Positions 7,402 through 14,376 of a stretch of 64,000 nucleotides of DNA are shown one piece after another; the first letter of the stretch is position 1; every line of letters starts with the position of its first letter. Below the pieces are notes generated by a model, which made no database searches, had not been told where the DNA came from, and saw only the letters and a list, made by a program, of their open reading frames with translations. The position numbers were made by a program, and so were the translations under genes. This stretch comes from CAMLHP01 sp035759745 (GTDB lineage: Bacteria; Gemmatimonadota; Gemmatimonadetes; Gemmatimonadales; GWC2-71-9), in the NCBI GenBank assembly GCA_035759745.1, contig DASTUF010000034.1, positions 1-64,000 on the forward strand. The letters run 5' to 3'.

Positions 7402-10373
7402 ATCAACTTGAGCGAAATCAGCAACTCGGTGCTGCGGGGAATTCCCTGCCCGTCCGCGACGGCGAAGCCGAACGAGAACGTCGATTCGAGGTGTGACAGC
7501 GTGATCAGCCGGATGTCCGCCTGCGCACCGACGCTGAGGTAGCTGCGCCTTTCCGCCTCGTCATCGAAATCGGTCACGAGGCCGCTTCCGAAGAGCGAGA
7601 GCCGGGCCCAGCGAAAGTAGGCGCTCGGGATGCCGAGCTTGCGGAAGCGAAGCGGCGGCGACACCCACTCGACCTGTGCCTTGCCGTACCTGGCGCCGCT
7701 GACCTGGTTGATGTCGAGGCCGGGAAAACTCTGCGGGTTCCGGAACTGCTTGACCTCGCGGTAGTCGACCCAGTTGTTGCCAAATCCGCCGAAATAGGTC
7801 CTCGCGAAAGGATCGTTCCGGTCGCCGCCCAGCGAGGTGCCGCCGGAGGCGGAGAGCCAGATCGACGAATGGTCGAGCGGCAACAGGAACCCCCGGGACC
7901 AGTCCAGGCTGAGGCGAGGCTGGAACCGGTCGCTGGCATAGTTGCCGCGGGCTGCCACCGCCCAGGTGGTCCCGAGTTCGTCGTCGGTGGCGCCAAGCGA
8001 ACGCCGGAGCGACTTGTACCCCAGCTCGCCCGAGAAGGTGGCGAGCTTGTCGGACGAGGCGGCGACGTCCTGGAACTCGGGCACGGTGGCGAGGTTACCG
8101 TATGCCGCGGCGCGAAGGGTGTAGCCCAGGGTGGTGGGTCCATCGATAAGGAGATTACCCCGATACTGCGCAGCCAGCGAGTAGCCCCGGCGGCTGGTCC
8201 GGGTCGGCCCGAACAGGTCGTAGAAGTCGGCGCGGTTGAGGGTGCCGGAGACGGTCCAGTTCCAGTGGCGAAGGTCAGCTCGCAGGTGCAGGCGCTCGCC
8301 AGCATCGAGCGCCGGGGCCGGCGAGTACGAAGCAGTGAGGTCGAGCGCGGTGGCACCGAGCCGGTCGGTGAAGCCGGCCCGCAGCCCGCCGGCGATGCCA
8401 AGATTCCCGGCGGAATCCTGGTAGCCCTCCACGACCGGGTACACGTTGTCGAGCTTGAAGTTGCGCAGAGTGCTGTAGCTGGTAGTGGCGGCGGCGAGCG
8501 CGTCGCGGTCAACGGCGGCTGGGGGCGGCACCATCCACCCCTGCACCTCGCTCCTCCGCTCGGCGATCTCGTTCCCGAGGAACCGGATGGCGCTCACGCT
8601 GTCGGGCACCGCCTCGGGAATCATCGACGGCACGAAGCCCTGGCGCGAGTACTCGAACACGACCAGCGAATCTCCAGGCATCGGTACCGGCTTGAAAAAG
8701 CCGGTTTCGGCGTTGCTCAGGGGCTGCATCCGCCGGCCAGCCAGGTCGTACCGGTAGATGTTGGAAACCCCGGAATAGTAGGAGGAGCCATACAGGAACC
8801 GGCCGTCATCGGAGTACACGAAATTGGAGGGCGACCAGTCGCCGAACTCGTACAGGACCTCGGGGGTCGCGTCGCCCTGAAGCAGGCTTGCGACCGGCAT
8901 TCGCACCAGCCGCTGGTTGCCGCTGATCTCCGACATCGAGGCGATCAGCGCCGAACCGTCGCTCGCGACGTCCAGGTCGAACAGGTCGCGCCCGTACGGC
9001 AGGGTATGCACCTGGTTCCATTCGGTGTAGGGATACGGAATCCGCACCAGGGTGGAGAATCCGTTGTCGTGCCTGACGCCCCAGAGTGACCGGTCCGCCC
9101 GATTGAACGCCAGGTCGCCTATGCGGGCGTTGCGCTGCAGCACCCGGGTGTCGCCGGTCGTGAGGTCCAGCGCCAGCAGGTGCCGCCAGTCGGCGTTGTT
9201 GGTGGTGAAGAACAGGGTCCGCGATGCTGGATCGAAGGCCAGTGATGTCACCGACAGCCCGGAGGCGCCGGGGATGTCGCGGATCCGGGTAAAACGGCCG
9301 CTGGCCACGTCGATCGAGGCGATGTGGGCTTCCTGACCGGGGTAGCGCACCGCCACCAGGATGCTGGCCGTTGCGGAGTCGTACCATGCGTGCGAGACCG
9401 AGCCGAGGACCTGGTCCGTCAGCGGCCGCGCGTGGGTGGTGGGATGGCGACGAACGGACGCGAGATTCTCGCCCTGCCAGGCCCGTTCCCACTCGATCCA
9501 CCGGGACCACTCCTCCTCGAGGGAGGTGCCGAAGACGTGCCGGAACTGGGCCGCGAAGTAGGCCTTGCTGCCCTTGCCGCGGTCAAACCAGGAGAGCATG
9601 CGCTCGTTGCCGTACTGGAGCGCCAGATAGCTGACGAAGCGGGTGCCGTAGAGGTACGAATTCGAGCCCACCTGGAAATCGATGGTGGTGCCCTCCGACT
9701 CGAGGCCGACGACGTCGTACATCCTGGCGCTGTCTCGGACGATTGTCCGGAACACCATCTCGTCATAGGGCCCGATCACCCGGCCGAGTCCGCCATTCAT
9801 CCAGGTTTCGAGGTAGGTCGCGATCCCCTCGAGATACCAGCGCGGCGAATACCACCGAGGCACGGTCAGGTAGCTGTAGGCAACGGAGAGGGGCACCTCG
9901 GCGCTGGGGGCGACCTTGCCGAAGAAGATCGAGCGGAACACCCGGTCGGACCCACTCGGCTTGTCGGACGTGAAAATGTGCGCGAGCTCGTGGTTCATCG
10001 AAGACACCATCCGCTCGGGTGCAGGCGCCGACTCGTAGTCGTGGCTGTAGGGCCCGATCCCGATGGTGACGTGATTCTCGGTTATGGGCCGCGCGCCGGC
10101 GTTGCCGTAGTGCCAGAGATCGTGCATCAGCACGTTGGTCCGGTCGCGAGGCACGTAATCGAAGAGCTGCTCGTGGAAGTGGAGCGCGCGTTCGAAGCTG
10201 GCGGTGACCTGCGGGACCAGGTAGGACTGCAGCGGCGAGGTATAGATCAGGTGCATCGAGGGCGTTTCGAGCTCCTGAAACTGCGCACCAAGGCGGGCCG
10301 GCGCAGCAGCAAGACCGAAGCACGCGGCCACGAGAAAAGCGCGGACGGAGAGGCTGGAGTGAGATTGACGCAT
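7398..10373 (-). CDS. Secreted HExxH peptidase-like/beta-propeller/barrel protein
   Basis: A 991-residue exported protein. The start was taken at ATG 10373, which gives a clean signal peptide ending RLGAQ. The N-terminal third has a gluzincin-like zinc motif HELAH (128-132) and a downstream acidic ligand candidate in WYLEGIATYLE (about Glu182), as in MA-clan peptidases. The middle (about 300-600) has repeated TolB/WD-like beta-propeller blades. The C-terminal third (about 640-991) alternates aromatic and polar residues and ends SLKLM without a terminal aromatic, resembling an outer-membrane beta-barrel. A protease-propeller-barrel fusion fits an outer-membrane anchored surface enzyme. It is first in an operon with the PrsW-like protease. 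Confidence 0.72.
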   Translation of the reverse strand: MRQSHSSLSVRAFLVAACFGLAAAPARLGAQFQELETPSMHLIYTSPLQSYLVPQVTASFERALHFHEQLFDYVPRDRTNVLMHDLWHYGNAGARPITENHVTIGIGPYSHDYESAPAPERMVSSMNHELAHIFTSDKPSGSDRVFRSIFFGKVAPSAEVPLSVAYSYLTVPRWYSPRWYLEGIATYLETWMNGGLGRVIGPYDEMVFRTIVRDSARMYDVVGLESEGTTIDFQVGSNSYLYGTRFVSYLALQYGNERMLSWFDRGKGSKAYFAAQFRHVFGTSLEEEWSRWIEWERAWQGENLASVRRHPTTHARPLTDQVLGSVSHAWYDSATASILVAVRYPGQEAHIASIDVASGRFTRIRDIPGASGLSVTSLAFDPASRTLFFTTNNADWRHLLALDLTTGDTRVLQRNARIGDLAFNRADRSLWGVRHDNGFSTLVRIPYPYTEWNQVHTLPYGRDLFDLDVASDGSALIASMSEISGNQRLVRMPVASLLQGDATPEVLYEFGDWSPSNFVYSDDGRFLYGSSYYSGVSNIYRYDLAGRRMQPLSNAETGFFKPVPMPGDSLVVFEYSRQGFVPSMIPEAVPDSVSAIRFLGNEIAERRSEVQGWMVPPPAAVDRDALAAATTSYSTLRNFKLDNVYPVVEGYQDSAGNLGIAGGLRAGFTDRLGATALDLTASYSPAPALDAGERLHLRADLRHWNWTVSGTLNRADFYDLFGPTRTSRRGYSLAAQYRGNLLIDGPTTLGYTLRAAAYGNLATVPEFQDVAASSDKLATFSGELGYKSLRRSLGATDDELGTTWAVAARGNYASDRFQPRLSLDWSRGFLLPLDHSSIWLSASGGTSLGGDRNDPFARTYFGGFGNNWVDYREVKQFRNPQSFPGLDINQVSGARYGKAQVEWVSPPLRFRKLGIPSAYFRWARLSLFGSGLVTDFDDEAERRSYLSVGAQADIRLITLSHLESTFSFGFAVADGQGIPRSTELLISLKLM

Positions 10374-10455
10374 CGCTGAGAGGCTGAAGCTACACCGGCC
10401 CCGAACCGCCGCAAGGGCAGCCGGGGCCGGCGTCGAAAGCAACACTTCGACGTTG

Positions 10456-11535
10456 CTACTGCTGTGCGCGCATCGCCTGCGTCAGAAATGCCTCGGAAGC
10501 CGCCTGATCGCGTGCGAGGGCCCGGAATGTCTGGCTCGCCGCCAGCGTCTGGTACGCGGCGTTGGACTGCAGCGCCTGCCAGGCCGCGTTGGTCTGCAGT
10601 GCCTGGTAGGCCGCGTTGGACTGCAGTGCCTGGTAGGCCGCGTTGGATTGCAGTGCCTGGTATTCCGCGTTCGATTGCAGCGCCTTGAAGTCCGCGTTCG
10701 ACTGCAGCGCCTTGAAGGCCGCGTTCGACTGCAGCGCCTTGAAGTCCGCGTTCGACTGCAACGCCTTGAAGTCCGCGTTCGACTGCAGTGCCTTGAACTC
10801 CGCGTTCGACTGCAGCGCCTTGAATTCCGCGTTCGATTGCAGCGCCTTGTAATCCGCGCTGGACTGGAGCGCCTGGTAGGCCGCGTTCGACTGCAGCGCG
10901 CGGAAAGACTCGTCACGCATCACCGTGCGGAACACATCGCTCTGCACGAGCTTCAGGATCTTGTCATCCTGGAACAGCGCCTGGACCTCCGGATTCGAAA
11001 GCGTCACGTCCGCTTCCGTCATCGTGCGTCCCTGGTAGCGACCGGCCTGCTGGACACCCGTGATGCTATCAGAGGCCCCAATGGTCCCGGCGCCAATGGT
11101 CCCGGCGTCGCGGATGCTGGGCGGATATCCCACCACGAAATGGCCGATTACCGCAATCACCGCAATCGCCGCGGCTGCCCCGACCAGCACCTTTTTCGTC
11201 TGCATGAGTTCCTCCGTGAGGTTCCGTACGCCATCCCAATGTTGCGAAATCCAGCTGGTGACCGATTGTGCGCTCCCGCCTGCGCGACCTGGCCGCCGGG
11301 AACGACCCGGCTTCGATGAGATATCCCCGTAGATCCTCTGCCTCAGGCCCGGGGGCGAGGCATGACGGGGGACCGAATGGAACAGGGCATCGAGGTCCCG
11401 CAGGCTGGTCATGAACTCCAGCGCTTCAGGCTGTGCTGCCATGAGATTCCTGGCCTCGATGCTCTCCTCAGGGGTGGTCTCCCCGTCAAGCTCGCGATGG
11501 AGCAAGTCCTGCTGATGCGGCGTGAGCACGTTCAT
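10456..11535 (-). CDS. Membrane anti-sigma factor with 9-residue tandem repeat domain
   Basis: The product has 359 residues: a cytosolic anti-sigma-like helical domain (1-75, no HxxxCxxC zinc motif), a linker, one membrane segment (116-136), and an extracytoplasmic domain. Residues 213-329 are 13 tandem copies of ALQSNA-x-[FYW]-[KQ]. Degenerate units flank it (LVQSDVFR, TVMRDESFR, TLAASQTFR). The stop codon is TGA/TAG-type at 10456. It overlaps the sigma gene by 4 nt (ATGA), which pairs it with that sigma factor as regulator. Central units carry acidic plus Lys residues (AEFK, ADFK) and outer units are neutral (AAYQ). The repeat may sense a surface ligand or self-assemble; function is unknown. 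Confidence 0.85.
   Translation of the reverse strand: MNVLTPHQQDLLHRELDGETTPEESIEARNLMAAQPEALEFMTSLRDLDALFHSVPRHASPPGLRQRIYGDISSKPGRSRRPGRAGGSAQSVTSWISQHWDGVRNLTEELMQTKKVLVGAAAAIAVIAVIGHFVVGYPPSIRDAGTIGAGTIGASDSITGVQQAGRYQGRTMTEADVTLSNPEVQALFQDDKILKLVQSDVFRTVMRDESFRALQSNAAYQALQSSADYKALQSNAEFKALQSNAEFKALQSNADFKALQSNADFKALQSNAAFKALQSNADFKALQSNAEYQALQSNAAYQALQSNAAYQALQTNAAWQALQSNAAYQTLAASQTFRALARDQAASEAFLTQAMRAQQ
10549..10899 (-). repeat. Thirteen 27-bp tandem repeats in the anti-sigma gene
   Basis: Thirteen 27-bp units each encode ALQSNAxxx. Synonymous differences between units (GCG/GCC, TTC/TAC, CAG/AAG) show it is not fully homogenised, but neighbouring units 3-4, 5-6 and 10-11 encode the same peptide. 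Copy number could vary in frame. Confidence 0.93.
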
Positions 11536-12083
11536 GCCCTCCGGTCGAGCAGCGCCTGGCGAAGCCGCTGGCGCGCGGTAAAGAGCCTCGACTTCACGGT
11601 CTTGACCGGCACCCCAAGCGCATCCGAGATCTCCTCGTAGGAGAGTGCGTCGAAGTGCCGCATGACGAGCACCGCGCGATCATCTGGCTTGAGCTCGAGG
11701 AGCGCCCTTCCCACCCGGTCCTCGGCCTCGACCGCGCTCTCGGCCGTCGCACCGCTCATCGGGACATCGAACTTCCCGTCCAGGGACACGACGTTCCGCC
11801 GGCGCTTCAGGGTGTTGAGCGATGCGTTGACCGTCATGCGATATATCCAGCTGAAAAATCGGTACTTGGGGTCGTAGGTACCCAGAGCTGCGAATGCGTT
11901 GCCGAATGCCGTCTGGGTGACATCTTCCGCGTCCTCAACGTTGCCGAGCATCCGGAGGGCGACGTTGTACATCCGGCTGAGATGGCGGCCGACAAGCTCG
12001 TCCCCCGCTGCCAACTCCCCGTCCAGGAATCGCTGGACGAGCGCACGGTCCATATCGTCGCTGGCGGCGATTGCTTCATCCAT
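11532..12083 (-). CDS. ECF-type RNA polymerase sigma factor
   Basis: A 183-residue sigma-70 family protein. Region 2 spans about 25-95 (DVTQTAFGNAFAAL, YRFFSWIYRMTVNA, NTLKRRR) and region 4 about 125-178 (LVMRHFDALSYEEISDAL, VKTVKSRLFTARQRLR). The start MDEAIAASDDMDRA at 12083 was chosen because upstream codons run into a GC-rich hairpin region. It is coupled by an ATGA overlap to the membrane anti-sigma factor downstream. A typical ECF/anti-sigma pair that responds to an envelope signal is inferred; target promoters are not visible. Confidence 0.93.
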   Translation of the reverse strand: MDEAIAASDDMDRALVQRFLDGELAAGDELVGRHLSRMYNVALRMLGNVEDAEDVTQTAFGNAFAALGTYDPKYRFFSWIYRMTVNASLNTLKRRRNVVSLDGKFDVPMSGATAESAVEAEDRVGRALLELKPDDRAVLVMRHFDALSYEEISDALGVPVKTVKSRLFTARQRLRQALLDRRA

Positions 12084-12102
12084 AAGTACAATCGAGCTTC
12101 GG

Positions 12103-12173
12103 AAAAGTTGGAAGGAGGGGCGGGCCGACAACGACCCGGCCCCCAGGCACCCCGGGGGTGCCCCTCCCAACTT
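12103..12173. promoter_or_regulatory. Inverted repeats in the divergent sigma/RsbW intergenic region
   Basis: A nested palindrome lies between the divergent genes. The outer arms are AAGTTGG (12105-12111) and CCAACTT (12167-12173), extended by GAGGGGC/GCCCCTC. Inside is GGCACCCC-G-GGGGTGCC (12146-12162). It could be a bidirectional terminator, attenuator or operator. No T-tract is present. Confidence 0.5.
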
Positions 12174-12200
12174 GCACCCAGCGGGCATCTGCTGCAACGG

Positions 12201-12242
12201 CCTTTTCCCCGGCTTGACAGGAAAAGGCGGCGAGGGCGTAAT
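12201..12242 (+). promoter_or_regulatory. Putative promoter with inverted repeat around the -35
   Basis: TTGACA (12214-12219) is followed 17 bp later by CGTAAT (12237-12242). The -35 lies inside an inverted repeat CCTTTTCC-N11-GGAAAAGG (12201-12227), a possible operator. The promoter supports the ATG at 12266 as the start of the downstream gene, since the TTG at 12242 would fall in the -10. Confidence 0.45.
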
Positions 12243-12265
12243 TGCCCGACCGGCACAAGGCGCTA

Positions 12266-12715
12266 ATGCGACAGGCATTCCAGATGTGCGTTGCCGCCGA
12301 CCCCGATGGGTTGGGCAGGGCGAACGCGGCCTTTGCCGGGTTCGCCGAGGCGCACGCGATCCCGGCGGGCGCGCGCCGGGCGGTGAGCGTCGCACTCGAC
12401 GAGCTGCTGGCAAACGAGTTCTCGCACGGAGCGGCGGGGCGCGACTCTGGTTCGGTAACCCTGGAAGTCGAGCTGGACGAGGAGCGCATAACGGTCACGC
12501 TGACCAGCGACGGCCCCCAGTTCGATCCGTTCCAGCGGGCCGTGCCGGACACCACGCTGCCGGTGGAGGAGCGGCCGGTGGGCGGGCTTGGGCTGCACCT
12601 GGTCCGGAAGCTGATGGACGAGGTGAGGTACGAGCGCCGTAACCGGCAGAACGTCGTGGTACTGGTGAAGCTGCTGGCGGCGGACGGACAGGACGATCAG
12701 GCGGAGGCAGGTTAA
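12266..12715 (+). CDS. RsbW-like anti-sigma kinase (HATPase)
   Basis: A GHKL ATPase of the RsbW/SpoIIAB type, about 149 residues. It has an N-box-like ALDELLANEFSHG, a DGPQFDP block and GGLGLHLVRKLMDE as the second glycine box. These proteins bind a sigma factor or another partner and phosphorylate a STAS anti-anti-sigma protein. The STAS gene follows with a 1-nt overlap (TAATG), which defines the pair. An in-frame TTG at 12242 is an alternative start but lies in a promoter-like hexamer. The sigma target is not adjacent in the same orientation; the divergent ECF gene is a possible but unproven partner. Confidence 0.87.
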   Translation: MRQAFQMCVAADPDGLGRANAAFAGFAEAHAIPAGARRAVSVALDELLANEFSHGAAGRDSGSVTLEVELDEERITVTLTSDGPQFDPFQRAVPDTTLPVEERPVGGLGLHLVRKLMDEVRYERRNRQNVVVLVKLLAADGQDDQAEAG

Positions 12716-13041
12716 TGGAAATCTCCACGCGCACGAGCAACGACGTGCACATAGTCGCGATCGCCGGCAGCATGGACAGCACCACCTCGCCCGAGGCCCA
12801 GAAGGCACTCGATGGGGTGCTGGCTGTCGCAAGCAAGGTCGCGCTGGACTTCACCGGGCTGGACTACATCAGCAGCGCCGGGCTCCGGGTGCTGCTGGGC
12901 GCAGCCAAGACGCTGATGGCAAAGGGCGGATCGCTCAGGATATTCGGGCTCAACCCGTCGGTGCGGGAGGTGTTCGAGATATCAGGATTCTCGACGATAC
13001 TGGCGGTCTATCCGTCTGAAGCGGAGGCGCTGGGCGGCTAG
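12715..13041 (+). CDS. STAS-domain anti-anti-sigma factor (RsbV-like)
   Basis: A single STAS domain of 108 residues with the conserved phosphorylation loop DYISSAGLRVLL; the Ser pair there is the likely phosphoacceptor. When unphosphorylated, such proteins bind the RsbW-like kinase and release its partner. The gene is translated directly after the kinase gene (shared A of TAATG). RsbU-like phosphatases in the window (5.1 kb, 51.3 kb) could reset it. Confidence 0.92.
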   Translation: MEISTRTSNDVHIVAIAGSMDSTTSPEAQKALDGVLAVASKVALDFTGLDYISSAGLRVLLGAAKTLMAKGGSLRIFGLNPSVREVFEISGFSTILAVYPSEAEALGG

Positions 13042-13069
13042 ACGGCTGGACGGCCCGGCGGCCGGGGTG

Positions 13070-13205
13070 AGTGGAAACTGCAACCGCAGATTGCGCAGAT
13101 TTGAACTGCCGATTGTTCCCAACACATCTGACTTCGTTGCCGCTCCCATGGAACTTGCGTTGGTTTTGTGGGAGCACCGCTGACTGACGGTGCACGGGGC
13201 CATCA
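13070..13205. repeat. Partial GCAGATTT element, left arm copy
   Basis: AACTGCAACCGCAGATTGCG starts a copy of the palindromic element. The interior (CGTTGCCGCTCCCA, TGTGGGAGCACCGCTGAC, CGGTGCACGGGG) matches the copy at 13695-13858 in the same orientation, but the right arm is missing. Together the two copies form direct repeats flanking the lipoprotein gene. Confidence 0.75.
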
Positions 13206-13213
13206 GCCGATGT

Positions 13214-13594
13214 TCAGCGAATCCCGGTGTCGAACGACAAGTCGACGTGGGTCAATCCTCGCGGCTGAACGATGACCTCTGGCGTCTGCACGCCGAGGCC
13301 GATTGGCTGGGCCGGGACCACGATGTAGGTGCCGGGCGCCGCGTAGACCAGGAAGCGGCCGTTGCGATCGCTGGCAAAGTGGGCGACCACCCGCCCGCCC
13401 TGCCGGAGCGTGAAGTCAGCCTGCAGCGGCGCTTCACAGGGCTCCTCTGCGTGGCAGACCGGCTGGATTGGTCCCAAGGCAACGGTCCCTTCCAGCCCGG
13501 TCCGGTCCAGGCCGTCCGTGTTCGACTGCACCGGGCTGGCACATGCACCCACCAGAAGGAGAAGCCCGGTCCATCCCCAGGTTGATCCCGGCAT
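13214..13594 (-). CDS. Small lipoprotein with carboxypeptidase-regulatory-like domain
   Basis: A 126-residue product starting MPGSTWGWTGLLLLVGAC. The Cys ends a lipobox-like LVGAC, so it is probably lipidated. The mature part is a beta-sandwich-like domain (FTLRQGGRVVAHFASDRNG, FLVYAAPGTYIVVPAQP) resembling carboxypeptidase regulatory-like folds. Good SD (GACGAGG) precedes ATG 13594, favouring it over the upstream ATG. It lies alone between two directly repeated element copies, an unusual cassette-like setting. Confidence 0.65.
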   Translation of the reverse strand: MPGSTWGWTGLLLLVGACASPVQSNTDGLDRTGLEGTVALGPIQPVCHAEEPCEAPLQADFTLRQGGRVVAHFASDRNGRFLVYAAPGTYIVVPAQPIGLGVQTPEVIVQPRGLTHVDLSFDTGIR

Positions 13595-13694
13595 TCGCAC
13601 CTCGTCACCTGTGTCCGACGACACTCCCACAGGACGCTACTGCCTGAGCTCGGGTGGCGCCAGAGCTGGCGGCTGGACGGCCGGAGTGAGTGCA

Positions 13695-13858
13695 AACTGC
13701 AACCGCAGATTTCGCAGATTTGAACTGCGGATTGTTCATCGAGCGGCTGGATTCGTTGCTGCTCCCACAGAACTCGCGTTGGTTGCACGGGAGCACCGCT
13801 GACCGACGGTGCGCGGGGCAATCGGCAGTTCAAATCTGCGAAATCTGCGGTTGCAGTT
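13695..13858. repeat. Complete GCAGATTT palindromic element
   Basis: A 164-bp element bounded by 40-bp inverted arms (13695-13734 and 13819-13858) with one mismatch. The left arm begins AACTGCAACCGCAGATTTCG; the right arm ends CGGTTGCAGTT. The interior holds GCTCCCACAGAA and CACGGGAGCACCGCTGACC. No coding capacity. It resembles a MITE or palindromic unit. Confidence 0.85.
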
Positions 13859-13898
13859 CCTACATAAGGAACGACGAGCGAAAGACCAAAACGCCAAC

Positions 13899-13950
13899 GG
13901 CCCCAGCCATCGCTGGGGCCATCAGTGTCATCACTTTTTCATCCGTTTCA
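13899..13950 (-). terminator. Repeat-borne hairpin terminator after tRNA-Ile
   Basis: GGCCCCAGC-GATG-GCTGGGGCC (minus-strand sense, 13899-13920) lies 45 nt downstream of the tRNA and is followed by GTTGGCGTTTTGG. The flank repeats the unit at 5095-5137 (ATGACACTGATGG before the hairpin). Confidence 0.55.
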
Positions 13951-13964
13951 TCTGCGGACTGGAG

Positions 13965-14038
<74 letters not shown>

Positions 14039-14112
14039 TGCATTCGGGGACGGGAGTCTAGCCAGCGACTCCCGGCCCCGCAACCCTCCGGGCGCATGCG
14101 ATGCGCCCCTGC

Positions 14113-14373
14113 CTATTCCTCGTCCTCGTCGTCCCCGAACGAGAAGTCCGCGTCTTCCTCGTCGTCCTCGTCGTCGTCCTCATCCAGCTCGTCGTCGTCC
14201 AGGTCCTCGTCCTCATCATCGTCATCGTCATCGAACTGGAACCCGTCCTCGTATTCCTCCCCATCCTCGTCAAACTTGCGACGCATATCGAGGGTCTCCA
14301 GCGACGTCTCCCAGGCGAGCATGATGTCCTCCACCCCGTGCGTGTGTTGAAGGTGTGCGATGGTTTCCGGCAT
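14113..14373 (-). CDS. Small protein with extreme acidic tail
   Basis: An 86-residue protein. The first 33 residues (HLQHTHGVEDIMLAWETSL) look like a helical segment; most of the remainder is Asp/Glu, interrupted by a few Phe, Tyr, Gly and Leu. It starts 3 nt past the typA stop, so it is co-transcribed with it. No family is recognised. The tail could mimic nucleic acid or chelate cations, but that is speculation. The gene has normal ATG start and stop and no competing frame. Confidence 0.7.
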   Translation of the reverse strand: MPETIAHLQHTHGVEDIMLAWETSLETLDMRRKFDEDGEEYEDGFQFDDDDDDEDEDLDDDELDEDDDEDDEEDADFSFGDDEDEE

Positions 14374-14376
14374 CGG

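Noticed and set aside
13070..13860. Integron cassette with attC sites
   Set aside because: The repeats lack the core RYYYAAC/GTTRRRY sites and no integrase is present.
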